A DNA stretch of 6,780 bases from Sphingomonas bacterium (GTDB lineage Bacteria; Pseudomonadota; Alphaproteobacteria; Sphingomonadales; Sphingomonadaceae), in assembly GCF_903643065.1 (NCBI RefSeq), contig NZ_CAHJWX010000099.1, positions 1 to 6,780 on the forward strand, written 5' to 3'. Under the pieces are notes generated by a model that searched no databases, was not told where the DNA came from, and saw only the letters and a program-made list of their open reading frames with translations. Below, one piece after another: positions 5,621 to 6,780 of the stretch. The number at the start of each line of letters is the position of its first letter. Positions within the stretch are counted from its first letter, which is position 1. The translations under genes and the position numbers were made by a program.

Positions 5621-6780
5621 GTGTCCGTGACCCTGCCCCCGCCCGAGAGCCTCACCCCGACGATCGACATTGCCGGAAAGCTGCGCGCCTATAACCTGGG
5701 CGACGCCGAGCAGGAACTGGCGCGCGCGTTATGGACGGTGATCGAGCCGGATGCGCGCCAGATCACGGTGGCGGTATGGGCGCGGCGTCGCACGCTCTAC
5801 GGCACCGGGGGCGACTGGTCGACGCAGGAACAGGAGCGGATGTATGAGCTGGGGATCGCCTATGTGCGCAACCATTTCAGCGACACGGGCGGGGACGCAT
5901 GGCTGCGGTCGGCGGAGCGCTTGGTGGCGACGTCGCGGATGGCGAACGTCGAGCTGACGCAGATCCTGGCGATGGCCGATGCCGGCCGCCGCGCGACCTT
6001 CGACCTGCTGCTCGTCCGCGTCGGCGCGGATGATCACCGAATGGCCGCGTTCACGGAGCTGCTGTTCCGGATGTTCGCGCTGGAGTGCGACATCTATTGC
6101 ACGCTCTACAACGGCTATTGCCGCTTCGCCGAGCGCGCCGCGCGCGAGGCGCTGGCGGCGGAGTTCCGCGAGACGATCGCGCAAATGGTGGAACACACCA
6201 ACGAGGACGGCGGCGCGCTGAAGGGTCAGGCGGGTGGGGCGTCGGCGTCGGCGCGGGGTGTGCTGGGCAAGGCGAGCGAGGTGGCGGCGGCGGCGGAACA
6301 GTCGGCGGTGGCGATGCGCGAGGCGGCGCAGACGGCGGCCGGGCTGATCCGCGCGATCGAGGACGCGCGCACGGAGGTGGACGCCGCCGCCGAGATCGCG
6401 ACCCGGGCCAGCGCGCAGGCGGGCGAGGCGGTGGGGATGAGCAACACGCTGTCCGACCACGCCCAGTCGATCGAGAGCATCCTGGGGCTGATCCGCGACA
6501 TCGCGGGCCAGACCAACCTGCTGGCCCTCAACGCCACCATCGAGGCCGCGCGCGCCGGCGACGCCGGACGCGGCTTCGCGGTGGTCGCACAGGAGGTCAA
6601 GAGCCTCGCCTCCCAGACCGCGCGCGCCACCGACGACATCGCCGCCAAGATCGCCGCCATCCAGTCCGCCACCCGATCCACCGTCGGCACCAACGCCTCC
6701 ATCAAGGCCACCGTCGCCGAGGTCCAGGACTCCGCCGAGCGCATCCGCCACGCCATGGAGGCCCAGGCCCAGACCGTCAC
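5621..6780 (+). CDS. Soluble methyl-accepting chemotaxis protein, N-terminal 386 residues (3' end outside window)
   Basis: A receptor that should control the CheA kinase through a cytoplasmic coiled-coil hairpin. The frame is closed upstream by TAA at 5570. The best start is the GTG at 5621, with GGAG (5606-5609) 11 bases before it. Residues 15-185 form a helical domain with no transmembrane segment, so the receptor is cytoplasmic. From 185 on the sequence is alanine-rich coiled coil. The signalling tip is unmistakable: [20 protein letters not shown] (291-310), then [20 protein letters not shown] (311-330), with ATDDIAAKI after it. The sensory domain has the spacing of a globin-coupled sensor ([21 protein letters not shown], then several helices), and H86 could be a heme ligand. 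I cannot confirm a globin, so the ligand is unknown. Three cysteines cluster at 156, 160 and 167. Adaptation sites and the end of the protein lie beyond the window. Confidence 0.9.
   Translation, partial: MSVTLPPPESLTPTIDIAGKLRAYNLGDAEQELARALWTVIEPDARQITVAVWARRRTLYGTGGDWSTQEQERMYELGIAYVRNHFSDTGGDAWLRSAERLVATSRMANVELTQILAMADAGRRATFDLLLVRVGADDHRMAAFTELLFRMFALECDIYCTLYNGYCRFAERAAREALAAEFRETIAQMVEHTNEDGGALKGQAGGASASARGVLGKASEVAAAAEQSAVAMREAAQTAAGLIRAIEDARTEVDAAAEIATRASAQAGEAVGMSNTLSDHAQSIESILGLIRDIAGQTNLLALNATIEAARAGDAGRGFAVVAQEVKSLASQTARATDDIAAKIAAIQSATRSTVGTNASIKATVAEVQDSAERIRHAMEAQAQTV

Noticed and set aside
5729..6751. A 340-codon open frame on the minus strand opposite the chemoreceptor
   Set aside because: The plus strand encodes a canonical chemoreceptor signalling hairpin; the opposite frame is Gly/Leu/Asp-rich repeat-like sequence produced by the biased codons.
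1..6780. tRNA, rRNA, CRISPR array, insertion sequence or attachment site
   Set aside because: No cloverleaf-like segment, spaced direct repeats, transposase motif or flanking terminal repeats were seen on either strand; the suspected transfer of the toxin-antitoxin pair rests only on composition and context.

Overview
The window is GC-rich with dense, short-gapped genes. It reads as part of an alphaproteobacterial chromosome, most likely a sphingomonad. The grounds are the SdhC and SdhD sequences, the strong preference for G/C at third codon positions, and the C13-peptidase-like protein at the left edge. The taxonomic call is inference; no rRNA or other marker is present.

Layout from left to right. 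A minus-strand gene for an exported C13-peptidase-like protein runs off the left edge (1-394). It is divergent from a plus-strand short-chain dehydrogenase/reductase with a C-terminal membrane anchor (484-1497). That gene converges, with only 4 bases between stop codons, on a long minus-strand gene run that starts near 5478. In transcription order the run is sdhC, sdhD, sdhA (cytochrome b556 subunit, membrane anchor and flavoprotein of succinate dehydrogenase), then a HicB-like (DUF1902) antitoxin, a HicA-like toxin, and an exported HExxH metalloprotease-like protein. Most junctions are tight: stop and start share one base at sdhD/sdhA and hicA/metalloprotease, and lie 1-2 bases apart at sdhC/sdhD and hicB/hicA. 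Divergent from sdhC, a plus-strand soluble methyl-accepting chemotaxis protein starts at 5621 and runs off the right edge.

How the genes work together. SdhC, SdhD and SdhA form most of respiratory complex II, which oxidises succinate to fumarate and reduces ubiquinone. The iron-sulfur subunit gene sdhB normally follows sdhA, but it is absent here. Its expected place is taken by the toxin-antitoxin pair, whose antitoxin gene has visibly lower GC than its neighbours, and by the metalloprotease gene. The most unusual element is this antitoxin-toxin-metalloprotease cassette attached to the end of a truncated sdh operon. Whether the protease has anything to do with the toxin-antitoxin pair is unproven; the link rests on a TGATG stop/start overlap. 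Secondary oddities are a perfect 8-bp inverted repeat in the sdhC upstream region, a sharp switch in synonymous codon choice inside the chemoreceptor gene, and a possible leaderless promoter for the C13-like gene. No RNA genes, CRISPR arrays or insertion sequences were seen, and no gene-free stretch exceeds 300 bases.
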